Source: Sabethes cyaneus
Taxonomy: Eukaryota; Arthropoda; Insecta; Diptera; Culicidae
DNA: 64,000 bases
Direction of reading: 5' to 3'
Assembly (NCBI RefSeq): GCF_943734655.1
Contig: NC_071355.1
Coordinates: 198,399,939 to 198,463,938, forward strand
Made by a program: the position numbers and the translations under genes. This document shows positions 12,390 through 22,704 of the stretch, one piece after another. Every line of letters starts with the position of its first letter. Within the stretch, counting starts at the first letter, position 1. A model generated the notes under the pieces. The model made no database searches, was not told the DNA's origin, and worked only from the letters and a program-made list of their open reading frames with translations.

Positions 12390-12894
12390 AGAGGCCTGGG
12401 TTGGAGGATCCGATGAAAAAGAGTGCGGATATCAATGCAGAAAGGTCGTTAGGATCGTTCATAAGCTGTAGAGGACGTAAATGTCTTACCGCATCAATTT
12501 GGTGAATGATTTTTGGATGGCCGCCAGCGCTACTAGGGCTATATGGGATCACTTGGTGAAGAATCTTATAGTAGTGTTTGAATGTAAACCGTGTACTTGA
12601 CAGTCTTAACCTCCACCTCCCATAGGCCGTCAAAGTGAGTGGTTCTGAGTCCCACATAATTCTGCATTCGAAACAAGCAGACGCGTTTGGGTTTCTTTTT
12701 GAACTTGAATCTTACGAACAGTTCGGTCAGTTTGCTATTGACTACCACGAAGTTTTTGCCATTATCCGAATACAGACGCGCTGAAGTTTCTCCTCTGAAA
12801 CTAAATCAATGTAGTCCATTAAATGTAAATCCTGGGTGGACAGTTTCCCAACTAGCCTAAGATAAACTGATTCTTGGTAGCGACGGCATACTTG
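12390..12894 (-). pseudogene. BEL/Pao retrotransposon integrase remnant
   Basis: On the minus strand, pieces of a BEL/Pao-type integrase core appear in order but in shifting frames. A block ending in YSDNGKNFV (about 12740-12780) is the second catalytic Asp region of DDE integrases. It is followed by a diverged HFDGLWEVEVKTVK (near 12600-12630), where intact families have a conserved HFGGLWE motif, and by DPNDLSALISALFFIG (near 12400-12450), typical of the integrase C-terminal half. Frameshifts and stops separate the blocks, so it is dead. The remnant is cut at 12895 by a TA-flanked element, and weak upstream coding may continue beyond 14926. No LTRs were recognised. Confidence 0.6.
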
Positions 12895-13078
12895 TACAGT
12901 TGGATTTCGATTTTGGCATGGTTCGTTTTTGGCATGGTTCGATTTTGGCACGGACCGATTTTGGGCAACAAAAGTATTCGTTTTTGGCAACACAAAAAAT
13001 TATTTTTGTAAAATGTTAAAATAATCGGTTTATTTGAAATTGATGTTATTTACAATTACTAGACTCATAATTTAAATA

Positions 13079-13235
13079 CACTGGTATCGTTTTTACGCGG
13101 TTTTTACTCGACTGTTTTTCAGTGAATTTATGATTATACGCGGTTGTTTCTATGCGGATTTTGGAATTTACGCAGTTTTTTATGAGGTTTTGATTTACAT
13201 GATTCGTAATCTTAACGTAAAAAATGACTTCAGCG
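13079..13235. mobile_element. TA-flanked CGCGTAAA MITE, copy 1 (diverged)
   Basis: It starts CACTGGTATCGTTTTTACGCGG and ends CGTAAAAAATGACTTCAGCG, with TA on both sides. The interior repeats TTACGCGGTTTT-like words. It matches the better preserved copies at 14504 and 59179. A lone half-copy starting CACTGAAGTCGCTTTTTACG lies at about 13375-13405. Confidence 0.65.
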
Positions 13236-14298
13236 TACATACATGATAGTTCTCTAAAACTAAGCAAATATTAGTGTTTCAGTCTGTGTATCTCAATGTA
13301 GGATAAGCTGTTATGAGTTATTCCATTGACAATTGCGCTCGACTGACACGTTTAAAACTTTCTAGAATAGAATACACTGAAGTCGCTTTTTACGCGGTTT
13401 GATTTTCAGTAAAGGTAGCAAACTTCTTGGCTACGCTGGTGAATTTTATGTTAAAGCTAGAAGCTTTGATACGGCGGAAGCGATTTGTGCGAAGCTGAAA
13501 GCAAAGGCTAGGATGAGAGGGCCTAAAATAGAAGATCAAATAAATAAATGACCCAGGCTCAAACGAGCCGAACTTCAAAGATACCTGGGAAATACCCCAA
13601 GCAACACAGCTTGTTATAGAATAGTATAACATTACATACATCAGAACTTCTCTATTACCAGAAAAGCGCAAAAAATTGAAGTCTAATCAAACAACAATTG
13701 AAAGAAGTATGTATCAGGTTATTTCATCCCATTTTAAAACGTTATTATAGCATAAGGTACAACTTGTTCCTCCAGTAGTTGAGATTTAGTAATGGAGATA
13801 TCATAAAAACTTTGTGTTGACATGTTGACAAAAACAAACATTATTCATTTGATATGAGCTGTCAAATAAATTCATGTTATCACAAAACATCTGAAAACCT
13901 TAATAATAACGACACATGTTTTCAAAGTACGTTTATAGTACTCTTAAACGACTACTTTCTTTAAAGAACTTGTTTTGTGTGTTACTTGGGACGCGACGAG
14001 TAACCCGAGAGCGAATTGAATGGAGCTCAAAACAGCACGAACCACCTCGACTGACGACTGACGGCTGACGACGACGACGACGAGGAGGAGGAGGAGGATC
14101 GTCCTACCAGTCCCATAAATTTTCTTGTGCTCCAAATAGCTGGCTGTGAAGTTTCAACCTTGAATGCGGAGAACAGATTTTTCTTTGACGCCGCTCCTGA
14201 AAAACCACGATTTTCAAACTTTATGTACCCTTTTCTCAGAAACTACACAACGTATTGGAACAAACTTTTTTTTGTTTTGTTGGTAGTAACTTGGCAAA

Positions 14299-14449
14299 GA
14301 CTTTTATAATTTTTGAGGTTTGTAAACGAAACACACCCTAAAATAACGAAAAAGAAGAAGAAAAGATGGCTGAAAAAATAAAATTCTGTCTTCTTTTTCT
14401 TTTTTCTCTAGCTGTGTTACGTTTACAAACCTCAAAAGTTATAAAAGTC
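14299..14449. mobile_element. Hairpin element with 30-bp inverted repeats
   Basis: The arm GACTTTTATAA...TTTGTAAACG (14299-14328) is the near-perfect inverse of 14420-14449, around an AAAGAAGAAG / CTTCTTTTTC interior that can also pair. Total length is 151 bp. The form is that of a small fold-back MITE; the family is unknown. Confidence 0.65.
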
Positions 14450-14503
14450 ATGTTAGCCTTCCCCCCAAATTGTCTCCAATGAACTCGCCGAAAAACTGCG
14501 TTA

Positions 14504-14692
14504 CACTCAAGTCGCTTTTTAAGCGCAGGATACGTCCCGCGTAAATCAAAACCGCGTAAAAAACCGCGTAAATTCCGAAAATCGCGTAAAAAACCGCGTA
14601 AATTCCGAAAACCGCGTAAATTCCGAAAACCGCGTAAAATAGTCGCGTAAAAAGAAACCGCGTAAAAAACCGCATAAAAAGCGACTTCAGTG
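14504..14692. mobile_element. TA-flanked CGCGTAAA MITE, copy 2
   Basis: The ends are CACTCAAGTCGCTTTTTA and AAAAAGCGACTTCAGTG, inverse of each other, between TA dinucleotides (14502-14503 and 14693-14694). The interior is a tandem of CCGCGTAAA and TTCCGAAAA words on one strand, so the element is itself a small repeat array bounded by inverted repeats. Confidence 0.85.
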
Positions 14693-15495
14693 TATTTGCC
14701 CAGCAGTTCATATAATTTTCTTCACAACTTGGGCGTTAAAGGGATGAATACATGGCCACTAAAGGGTTAAAAATGAATAACAGCGAAAACATATTGACAA
14801 ATAATCAATGTATGTTGCATATAGGAATAATTTATTTAGGTTGAAAAAGATCTCGATTTTGGCACGGTCTCGATTTTGGCAACATAGGTGACACGCGTTT
14901 GTTGCCAAATTCGAAATCCAACTGTATATGGATTTGATGTTTGGCGATTAGAATAGTCTACGATTGTAAAATGATTCTCGGGCTAGCCAATGGACCGATT
15001 CCGTTCTAAGACATAGCACTTACTTCACTTATTGAGCCGAGAGCCGGGGTGGCTCTTGCCGTATCAAGAATTCCTCTTCATTGTACTCGGTCCTGAGCTA
15101 CTCGTCGCCAATTTGTTGCGCGTCTCGACACACATGCTTCAGAAGTCGCTGATGTGTCGTCAATTAATGTTTCGCGCATATCCACGTGCTTTACATCCAT
15201 CCGCTTAAATTCGTCTGATCTAATTGAAAGAATCAGGACCTCCTGCTGACGTCTTGCAGCAACACGCCTTGAAAGAACTTTTCTGACGGATTTTGTCGTT
15301 TTATGTATTCCTTCAATCGTGCAATCATTCAACACTACCTTAGATGCGAAAATTAATCCGCAAGTGGCATAAACTCTATCCTTCAGAGAGCTTTAGAGTG
15401 AGGGGCAGTTTAAATTTACCGAAAAATCTTAAAAGCCGTGGAACTTCGGTCATGTTCATCGATTGAGTTTAGCACGAATATCAAGGGAAAACATT

Positions 15496-15834
15496 CCCAG
15501 CATTACGTACAGATATACATGCTAAGAAATCGTATTTGATGAGCAAAATTGGTTTATCCGTACTTTTTAGGAGGCGATATACGTGATTACGAATAATTTT
15601 GAGTGTTATGACTATATAAGTATTTATATATGATAATATCCGATTAACGGCGAGTCGCTCCGTACTAATATGCGATTTTGTGTTGAAAATCATATGTATG
15701 TTAGTTATTTTCATTATATACGATAGAAAATCAACTTGGTCCCACTTTATCCAGCTTTAGTTACGATTTCGAATTTGTTAGGAGATATTTACGATAATTT
15801 TCGTACATTGATATACGAGTTGGTGCTAGCTGGG
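15496..15834. mobile_element. MITE with CCCAGC...GCTGGG ends
   Basis: The right 75 bases (TACGATTTCGAATTTG to GCTGGG) clearly resemble the right part of the 122-bp element at 27837-27958. The left boundary CCCAGCATTACGTAC is inferred from the matching terminal hexamer. No coding content. Confidence 0.5.
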
Positions 15835-16585
15835 TTCCCATTGGTCTGTGGTAGTACTCCGTAGCCCCTCAGGAGTTTGTGCGACTGCTATTTGCGGTTG
15901 CAAAAATCTTTTAGGCAGGACGGTACCGAATCGGACGGAATTCATCAGTACGCTAATTTTATAGAAGCCTTCAATAGTTGTATCTTAAAATGAAGGCTAA
16001 TTCATAATTTCCCGAATAAATTTTCCATTTGATTTTTTTTTTCGTGTGACGTCCAGTGACGTTAAAAACTCAAAATCTCAAAACTCATCAAAAATCAAAA
16101 TCAACTGTGAATCATGTCAACTTGGTCCTATGCAGAAAAAGCTCACGCGTGAGTTTCTTTGCTTTCATAGCTAGAAGTACAAAACTCACATATTTCTTCC
16201 CGCTTGATCATATTCTGCTTTGCTTCAACTGCTACCCGGAGCTATACACATATAAATACAAATTCGTTGTTGAACAGCATAGGCATTCTCTCGTGCGATA
16301 CGTAACTGTGAGTGAGCGTGAGAGAATGAATCTCTAAATGAATCGTAAAGTTAAACTAAAACACACATTTAAGCTACATGTTTATCTAATTCTTATAAGG
16401 CTTTTTACTTTCTAGTTAAAAAAATGTCGATTCCCGTGAAGGAAAAATGTAAATTAAGCTAATATGTTTGCTATCTTAATTCATGAATGTGTGGTAGCTT
16501 TTCTCGCTGCTGATATTTTCTCTGGCGGTTAATTCTCTTTCGCTCTCTGGTTTGTTGAATGAAATGCCAACTGTGGCAGAATTAA

Positions 16586-16831
16586 CCCTCCGTTACTCGC
16601 GCTGTTGTATTTTGTATAACGCCTGTGAAACGTTAACTTTATCTCGGTATATCTCGGGATTCCAACAATAAAGAAAATCACTGTCTTTAGCAAAGTTGAT
16701 CCGCAGACTAAGATCTTTCAAACGGTGGAAAAAGTTTCATAAGTTTTTCAGCAAGTGGCATCAGTATTCGTGAAAAATTCTGCTAGGTTTTAGCATGCCT
16801 ATAAATCGATGTTGGCGCGAGTAACGAAAGG
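16586..16831. mobile_element. TTAA-flanked MITE (piggyBac-type target)
   Basis: TTAA lies at 16582-16585 and 16832-16835. Inward, the ends read CCCTCCGTTACTCGCGC and CCTTTCGTTACTCGCGC. TTAA duplication with ends starting CC is characteristic of piggyBac-superfamily elements. The 246-bp interior is non-coding. A relative of one end is seen near 6510-6545 (ACAACAGCGTGAGTAACCG then AAGGTTAA). Confidence 0.75.
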
Positions 16832-17055
16832 TTAAGCAAAATGCTCACCGCTGAATTTGGTTCACATCGCATAGCAACAGAGACATCGCTTATAATAGCG
16901 AGAGAAATTCATATGTGAGTTTTATGCTTGTGATCAAGGTTGAAATTTCTTGTACTTGAAATCTCATTGAGTTTTTTGCTGCTATGAATTTTTCAACACT
17001 GGTGACGTCACATAACTTCATACCCCCCCTCCCCCTACGTCACAAATCGTCACGA

Positions 17056-17345
17056 TTAGGTCAACCCCCCTCCCCCTATAAGTGTGACGTACTTTATGCA
17101 CGCCCCATTAATCTGTTCTTGTACCAGAGGGGAAGTCGTTCTCATCCATGATTTTTCATATCTCTTTTCGGTCGATGGTATCATATGCAGCTTTGAAGTT
17201 ACCGAACAAATTGTTCGAGGGATCTCTGAATTCACTACCTCTCTAAAGGATCTGCTGCAGTGTAAATATTTGATCCGTTGTAGACCGTCCGTCAACATAT
17301 AACCATTCCCGAAATATTGCTGGTGGTGTGGGAATATGACGGAGG
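17056..17345 (-). pseudogene. RTE-like reverse transcriptase scrap
   Basis: Minus-strand reading in broken frames gives DGRSTTDQIFTL-like sequence (near 17260-17295) followed by a FKAAYDTIDR block (near 17160-17200). These are the finger and palm segments just before the first catalytic Asp region of the RTs also seen at 32500-32770. It is short, frameshifted and truncated at both sides. A C-rich repeat containing TACGTCACAAATCGTCACG adjoins it at 17000-17060. Confidence 0.65.
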
Positions 17346-17559
17346 AATGGAAAACAAGTGTCATGGTGTCAATACCTATTTCGACGTTTGGAGCAAGACA
17401 TCAATTGTTTTGTTTACGAAACGTACATGTACAAATTCAAATGCAGCGTTTATAAACTGCATGTTGACATTGTAGATGATGTGAAGTACTTGGCTAATAT
17501 CAATCAGACCAATACTGGTGTATGGCTAGCCTTGTATGGGGGTAGAAGCGCATTGCTAT

Positions 17560-18400
17560 CGATTTTCGATCTTTCATCATTCGCCATTCCTCTTTGTTTT
17601 TCCGTCTTTCAATTTTTAGTTTTCATCATTTGGTCCTTGTTGTTTTTGTTGTTTTTTTAATATTTGTTAATCGTTTTTGGCTTTTTTACTCTATGACTTT
17701 CTTTGCTTCTTTATTTGCTTATTTTTTGCCTTTTTTAGCGTTATGTTGTCGGTTTTTATCGTCTTTTATAGCTTTTTCGGTTTTGAAGGCGTCTTTTTGT
17801 TGTCATTTGTATTCCTTTTTGAGATTTCTTGTTGCTGTTTCACTCTTTTCATCGTCATCGTCTTTTCTACATCTTTTTGTAGTTTATTCATCATTGGCAA
17901 TTTTATCGTTTTATCGCCTACTTTTCATCACCTTTTCTTAATCTTTCCATCGATTTTTGTCGTTTTTTTTTTGTAGTTATAACACCCTTTCGTCATCATT
18001 TTGAGGACTTTTCTACGAATTATAGTCATTTTTCACCGTCTTTTCGTATATTTTTTATCTTTTCGTCACATGTTTACCATGTTTTCGTCGTGTTGTTTGT
18101 TGGTAAGACAACACAAATGTTGTTTTTTACTCTCTTTTGTCGTTCGCTTATCCTCATTCTGTGGTATTTTAATCATCTTTTTGTCGTCTTTTTTGCCTTT
18201 GTAACACTTTTTAAACGACTCTTTGCAATTTTTGGCGTATTTTTTGTTTTCTGCTTTCTTTTGTTTTGTTTTGTCGCAGTTTTAGCATATTTTTTGTGAT
18301 CTTTTCGTCAACTTTTCATCTTATTTTCGCCATCTTTTCATCACTTTTTTGTCATACGTCGTTGTTTCTACGTCATATTTTCTCTGTGTCTTTGTGGGGA
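17560..18400. repeat. Degenerate T-rich array (TTTTCGTC-like), block 3
   Basis: The same irregular TTTTCGTC, TTTTTGTTG and CATCTTTTC words, with the same + strand T bias, as in 3340-8151, about 9 kb away. Several overlapping open frames of 60-115 codons, rich in Phe and Leu, are composition artefacts. Confidence 0.75.
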
Positions 18401-18508
18401 GTAGATCTAGTTGTTTTAAATAGGTCAAGGATTCCAGCTGCTCTTCGTTATTAAAACGTTTCGGCCTACTCGTGTTTTTTTTCAGCCATCCTCAGTTACT
18501 ATATAAAT

Positions 18509-20339
18509 ACTAGAGGACCCGGCGCGCGTTGCTACGCCATTCTAAAAAGGGGGTCCATGCATGATCCTGAAGATTTGATTAATAGTAATCTTGCAACCAA
18601 GAACTTTCTTTTTGACTACCCAAGATATTCCTAAATCATGCAGCAAATTTCTAATCCAACGCATCAGCATTTGTGACTCGAGCAGCCCAACGTAACAATT
18701 TGGGTTTTATTACCAACCCTTAAAATGGTAATGTTGGCAAAATCGTAATAAAACATCAGTGCAATTCAATTGAAACCAGTTGAAAACTGGTCAGAAACCA
18801 TAAACTTAGTGTAATCTCAACATTATTTTCTTCATATTTTCATTTCAACAATGTATTTTCTCTTCAATTTTCTTTTATAAAATAAGTATTATATTATCTT
18901 ACTTTTATTTAATTTGACCCATCATCTAGGCTTCACCGATTTATTCTTAACAATTTTGTTCCAAATTTATCTTATATTTTAGTATGGACGGCAACACTCG
19001 CGAGTTCGATTACTTTTTGAATATTGCAAACAATTCTGTTTAATTTGTATGAGAGCCCTCCCCTCTTCCAGAGGGGAGAGGAATCTCAATATGCCATAGA
19101 AAAAAAATTCTGCCTCCAAAAACCTTCACATGCCAAATTTGGTTCCATTTGCTTGATTAGTTTCCGAGTTATAGAGAAATTTGTGTTTCATTTGTATGGG
19201 AGCGCCCCCCCCCCTTCTAGAGGGGGAGGGGTCTCAAACAACCATAGAAAAAATCATGTCTCCAGGAACCCCTACATGCCAAATTTGGTTCCATTTGCTT
19301 GATTAGTTCCCGAGTTAGAGAGAAATTTGTGTTTCATTTGTATGGGAGCGCCCCCCCCCTTCTAGAGGGGGAGGGGCCTCAAACAACCATAGAAAAAATC
19401 ATGTCTCCAGGAACCCCCAAATGCCAAATTTGGTTCCATTTGCTTAATTAGTAATCAAGTTATGAGGAAATTTTGGTTTTATTTGTATGGGAGCCCCCCC
19501 TCTTAGAAAATGAAGGGTTCTCAATCTACCATAGATAAAATTTCTGCCTCCAAAAACCTTCACGTGCCAAATTTGGTTCCATTTGCTTGATTAGTTCCTG
19601 AGTTATAGAGAAATTTGTGTTTCATTTGTATGGAAGCCCCCCCCCCTTCTAGAGTGGGAGGGGTCTTAAACATCCATAGAAAAAATTATGTCTCTAGAAG
19701 CCCTCACATGCCAAATTTGGTTCCATTTGCTTGATCAATAGTCAAGTTATGAGGAAATTGTGGTTTTATTTGTATGGGAGCCCCCCCTCTTAGAAAAAGG
19801 AGGGTTCTCAATCTACCATAGAAAAAATTTCTGAAGCTTCGCATGCCAAATTTGGTTCCATTTGCTTAATTAGTTCCCGAGTTATAGAGAAATTTGTGTT
19901 TCATTTGTATGGGAGCCCCCCCCTTCTAGAGGGGGAGGGGTCTCAAACATTCATAGAAAAAGAATCATATCTCTAGAAGCCCCCACATGCCAAATTTGGT
20001 TCCATTTGCTTGATCAATAGTCAAGTTATGAGGAAATTTTGGTTTTATTTGTATGGGAGCCCCCCCTCTTAGAAAAAGGAGGGTTCTCAATCTACCATAG
20101 AAAAAAATTCTGCCTCCAAAAACCTTTACATGCCAAATTTGGTTCCATTTGCTTGATTAGTTCCCGAGTTATGAAGAAATTTGTGTTCCATTTGTATGGG
20201 AGCCCCCCCTTCTAGAGGGGGGAGGGGTCTCAAACCATGCTAACAACATTCCTCACATCAAACGCAATGTGTATGCCACGTTTCATCAAAATCCGTCGAG
20301 CGGTTTGCGAGTCTATACCGGACACACGAACAGCATTTC

Positions 20340-20344
<5 letters not shown>
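18509..20344 (+). mobile_element. Minisatellite-bearing interspersed element, copy A
   Basis: It opens ACTAGAGGACCCGGCGCG, has about 550 bp of diverged leader, then eight tandem units of about 143 bp (about 19049-20230) marked by CATGCCAAATTTGGTTCCA, GCTTGATTAGTTCCCGAG and runs of C/G (GGGAGCCCCCCC). It closes with a GTCGAGCGGTTTGCGAGTC block and a TA microsatellite (20341-20377). It is related to, but diverged from, the next element, which starts with ACTAGCTGACCCG. Confidence 0.75.
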
Positions 20345-20377
<33 letters not shown>

Positions 20378-20379
<2 letters not shown>

Positions 20380-22276
20380 TAGCTGACCCGACAAACTTCG
20401 TATTGCCACAAATTAACCTGTGTTGTACCTAAATCATGAATCTCGGATGATCTTTGTCACTATCTCGAGTTTTGCAAGCCCCCCAGTGGGCGGCGCTTCC
20501 GACGGCGGGTCACCGGCAACACTCGCGACCGGCTCGTCCTGAATGATCTAGTGTTACTATCGATAGTTTTTGTGGTCTTGTTATTGATTAATGTTTTATG
20601 GAAGAGTCTCGAATTTCTCGAGTTGGATTAGTTTTTGAGTTTCGCAAAAATTTCTGTTTTATTTGTATGAGAGTCCATATCCCCCTACCACAGGGGTGAG
20701 AGGTCTCTAACTATCATAAAATAAATTCAAGACTCAAAATTCTCCTACATGCTAAATTTGGTTCCATTTGCTTGATTAGTACTCAAATTATAAGGAAATT
20801 TGTATTTCATTTGTATGGGAGCCCACCCTCTTAAAAGGGAAAGGGGTCGTAATACACCACAGAAAAAAAATTCTGCCATCTAAAACTCTCACATGCCAAA
20901 TTTGGTTCCATTTGCTTGATTAGTTCTAAAGTTATGAGCAAATTTGTATTTCGTTTGAATGAGAGCCCCCCCCCCTTCCTAAAAAGGTAAGAAGTCCTAA
21001 TTCATAATGGGAAAAATGGTTGCCTTCAAAAACACCCACATGCCAAATATGGTTCCATTTGCTTGATTAGTTCTCGAATTATGAGGAAATTTGTATTTCA
21101 TTTGTGTTGAAGCCCCCCCTCTTGAAGTGTGGAAGGATCCTAATTCACCGTAGAAAATATTTTTGCCTCCAAAAACCTCCACATGCCGAATTTGGTTCTA
21201 TTTGCTTGATTAGTTCTCGAGTTATGGGGAAATTTGTATTTCATTTGTATTGGAGCCCCCCCTCCTAATGTGGGAAGAGGTCCTAATTCATCACAGAAAA
21301 AATTCTTGCCTCCAAAAACACCTACACGCCAAATTTGGTTCCATTTGCTGGATTAGTTCTCGAGTTATGAGGAAATTTGTATTTCGTTTGTATAGGACCC
21401 CCCCTCCTAAAGTGGGGAGGGGTCCCAATTCATCATTGAAAAAAAAATTGTCTCCAAAAACACACATATGCCAAATTTGGTTCAATTCGCTTGATTAGTT
21501 CTCGAGTTATGAGGAAATTTGTATTTCATTTGTACAGGAGCCCCTCCTCTTAAAGAGGGGAGGGGTCCTAATTCAACATAGAAAATTTTCTTGCTCTCGA
21601 AAACCTTCACATGCCAAATTTGGTTGCATTTGCTTGATTAGTTCTCGAGTTATGAGGAAATTTGTATGGAAGCCCCCCCTCTTAAAGGGGAGAGGAGTTA
21701 TAATTCCTCTTATGAAGAGGGGAGGGGTCTCAATTCACCATAGAATAAATTCTTGTCACCGAAAACACCCACATGCCAAATTTGGTTCTATTTGCTTGAT
21801 TAGTTCTCGAGTTATGAGGAAATTTGTATTTCATTTGTATAGGAGCCCCCCCCTCCTAAAGTGGGGAGAGGTTCTTATTCATCATAGAAAAAATTCTTGC
21901 CTCCAAAAACACCTACATGCCAAATTTGGTTCCATTTGCTGGATTAGCTCTCGAGTTATGAGGAAATTTGTATGGAAACCCCCCCTCTTAAAAGGGAGAG
22001 GAGTTATAATTCCCCTTATAAAGAGGGGAGGGGTCTCAAATTACCCTAGAATAAATTCTTGTCACCGAAAACACCCACATGCCAAATTTGGTTCTATTTG
22101 CTTGATTAGTTCTCGAGTTATGCAGAAATTTGTGTTTCATTTGTATGGGAGCCCCTCCTCTTAGTGAGGGGAGGGGTCTCTAACCATCACTAAAACCTTT
22201 CCTGGCCCCAAAAACCTCTACATGCAAATTTTCACGCCGATTGGTTCAGTAGTTTTTGATTCTATAAGGAACACAG

Positions 22277-22338
<62 letters not shown>

Positions 22339-22357
22339 AATCCTTCTTTATAGGTAT

Positions 22358-22360
<3 letters not shown>
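20378..22360 (+). mobile_element. Minisatellite-bearing interspersed element, copy B
   Basis: It starts ACTAGCTGACCCGACAAAC, carries about ten 143-bp units (about 20660-22190), then TTGGTTCAGTAGTTTTTGA, a GACA microsatellite (about 22272-22338) and TCCTTCTTTATAGGTATAG before a TA microsatellite. The same start and end blocks in inverse order bound the copy at 59369-61020, which fixes the element limits. Open frames across the units come from the repeat period and are not genes. Confidence 0.8.
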
Positions 22361-22417
<57 letters not shown>

Positions 22418-22455
22418 ATAAGATAAGATAAGATAAGATATAAGATAAGAAGATA
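22361..22455. repeat. TA and AAGAT microsatellites
   Basis: About 26 TA dinucleotides are followed by AGATA/AAGAT repeats, abutting the end of the minisatellite element. Such tails are common at the 3' end of this kind of interspersed repeat. Confidence 0.9.
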
Positions 22456-22524
22456 GATGAACATAGACAAGCTCAAAATTTGACAAGATTTGAGCAGAGT
22501 AAAAGAAAGGTAGTGAGAGGTTTT

Positions 22525-22702
22525 ACCTCTCAGTTGGTCTCTAGTTATGATGCTGGTCTAGTAAGCCAGCCGTCGTATGTTCGAATCTCGACAGGGAGAG
22601 GCTGTTAGAGTCAATAGGATCGTAGCAACTGGCGCTGCAATTGTCCTGTACTCTAACAGCTGGATAAGGGAGTGTAGCACCTAGGCTTTGCTTTACTTTT
22701 TT
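22525..22702 (+). mobile_element. tRNA-derived SINE, copy 2
   Basis: It begins CCTCTCAGTTGGTCTCTAG, has CTGGTCTAGTAAGCCAG as a pairable anticodon-like stem, B-box GTTCGAATCTCGACAGG, the body block GAGTCAATAGGATCGTAGCA, CTCTAACAGCTGG, and a terminal GGCTTTGCTTTACTTTTTT. It matches the copy at 44227. Confidence 0.85.
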
Positions 22703-22704
22703 AC

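Larger units (their letters stand above)
12897..14924. mobile_element. TA-flanked DNA transposon, pogo/mariner-like, non-autonomous
   Basis: The ends are inverted repeats CAGTTGGATTTCGA followed by a TTTTGGCA-like stretch, 20 of about 21 positions matching. TA flanks both sides (12895-12896 and 14925-14926). CAGT-type ends with TA duplication fit the Tc1/mariner superfamily, pogo group. Subterminal ATTTTGGCA words are repeated at both ends (12907-12990 and 14850-14925), possible transposase sites. I see no transposase. The interior holds at least two CGCGTAAA MITEs and a hairpin element. It splits the BEL/Pao remnant. Confidence 0.7.

Noticed and set aside
15078..15335. Minus-strand 85-codon frame as a further BEL/Pao domain
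   Set aside because: It is basic and lies next to the integrase remnant, but I could not match any block of it to a Pol or Gag motif.
19049..22190. CRISPR-like array of regularly spaced repeats
   Set aside because: The whole unit of about 143 bp is repeated with no unique spacers, the window is eukaryotic, and the array lies inside an interspersed element.
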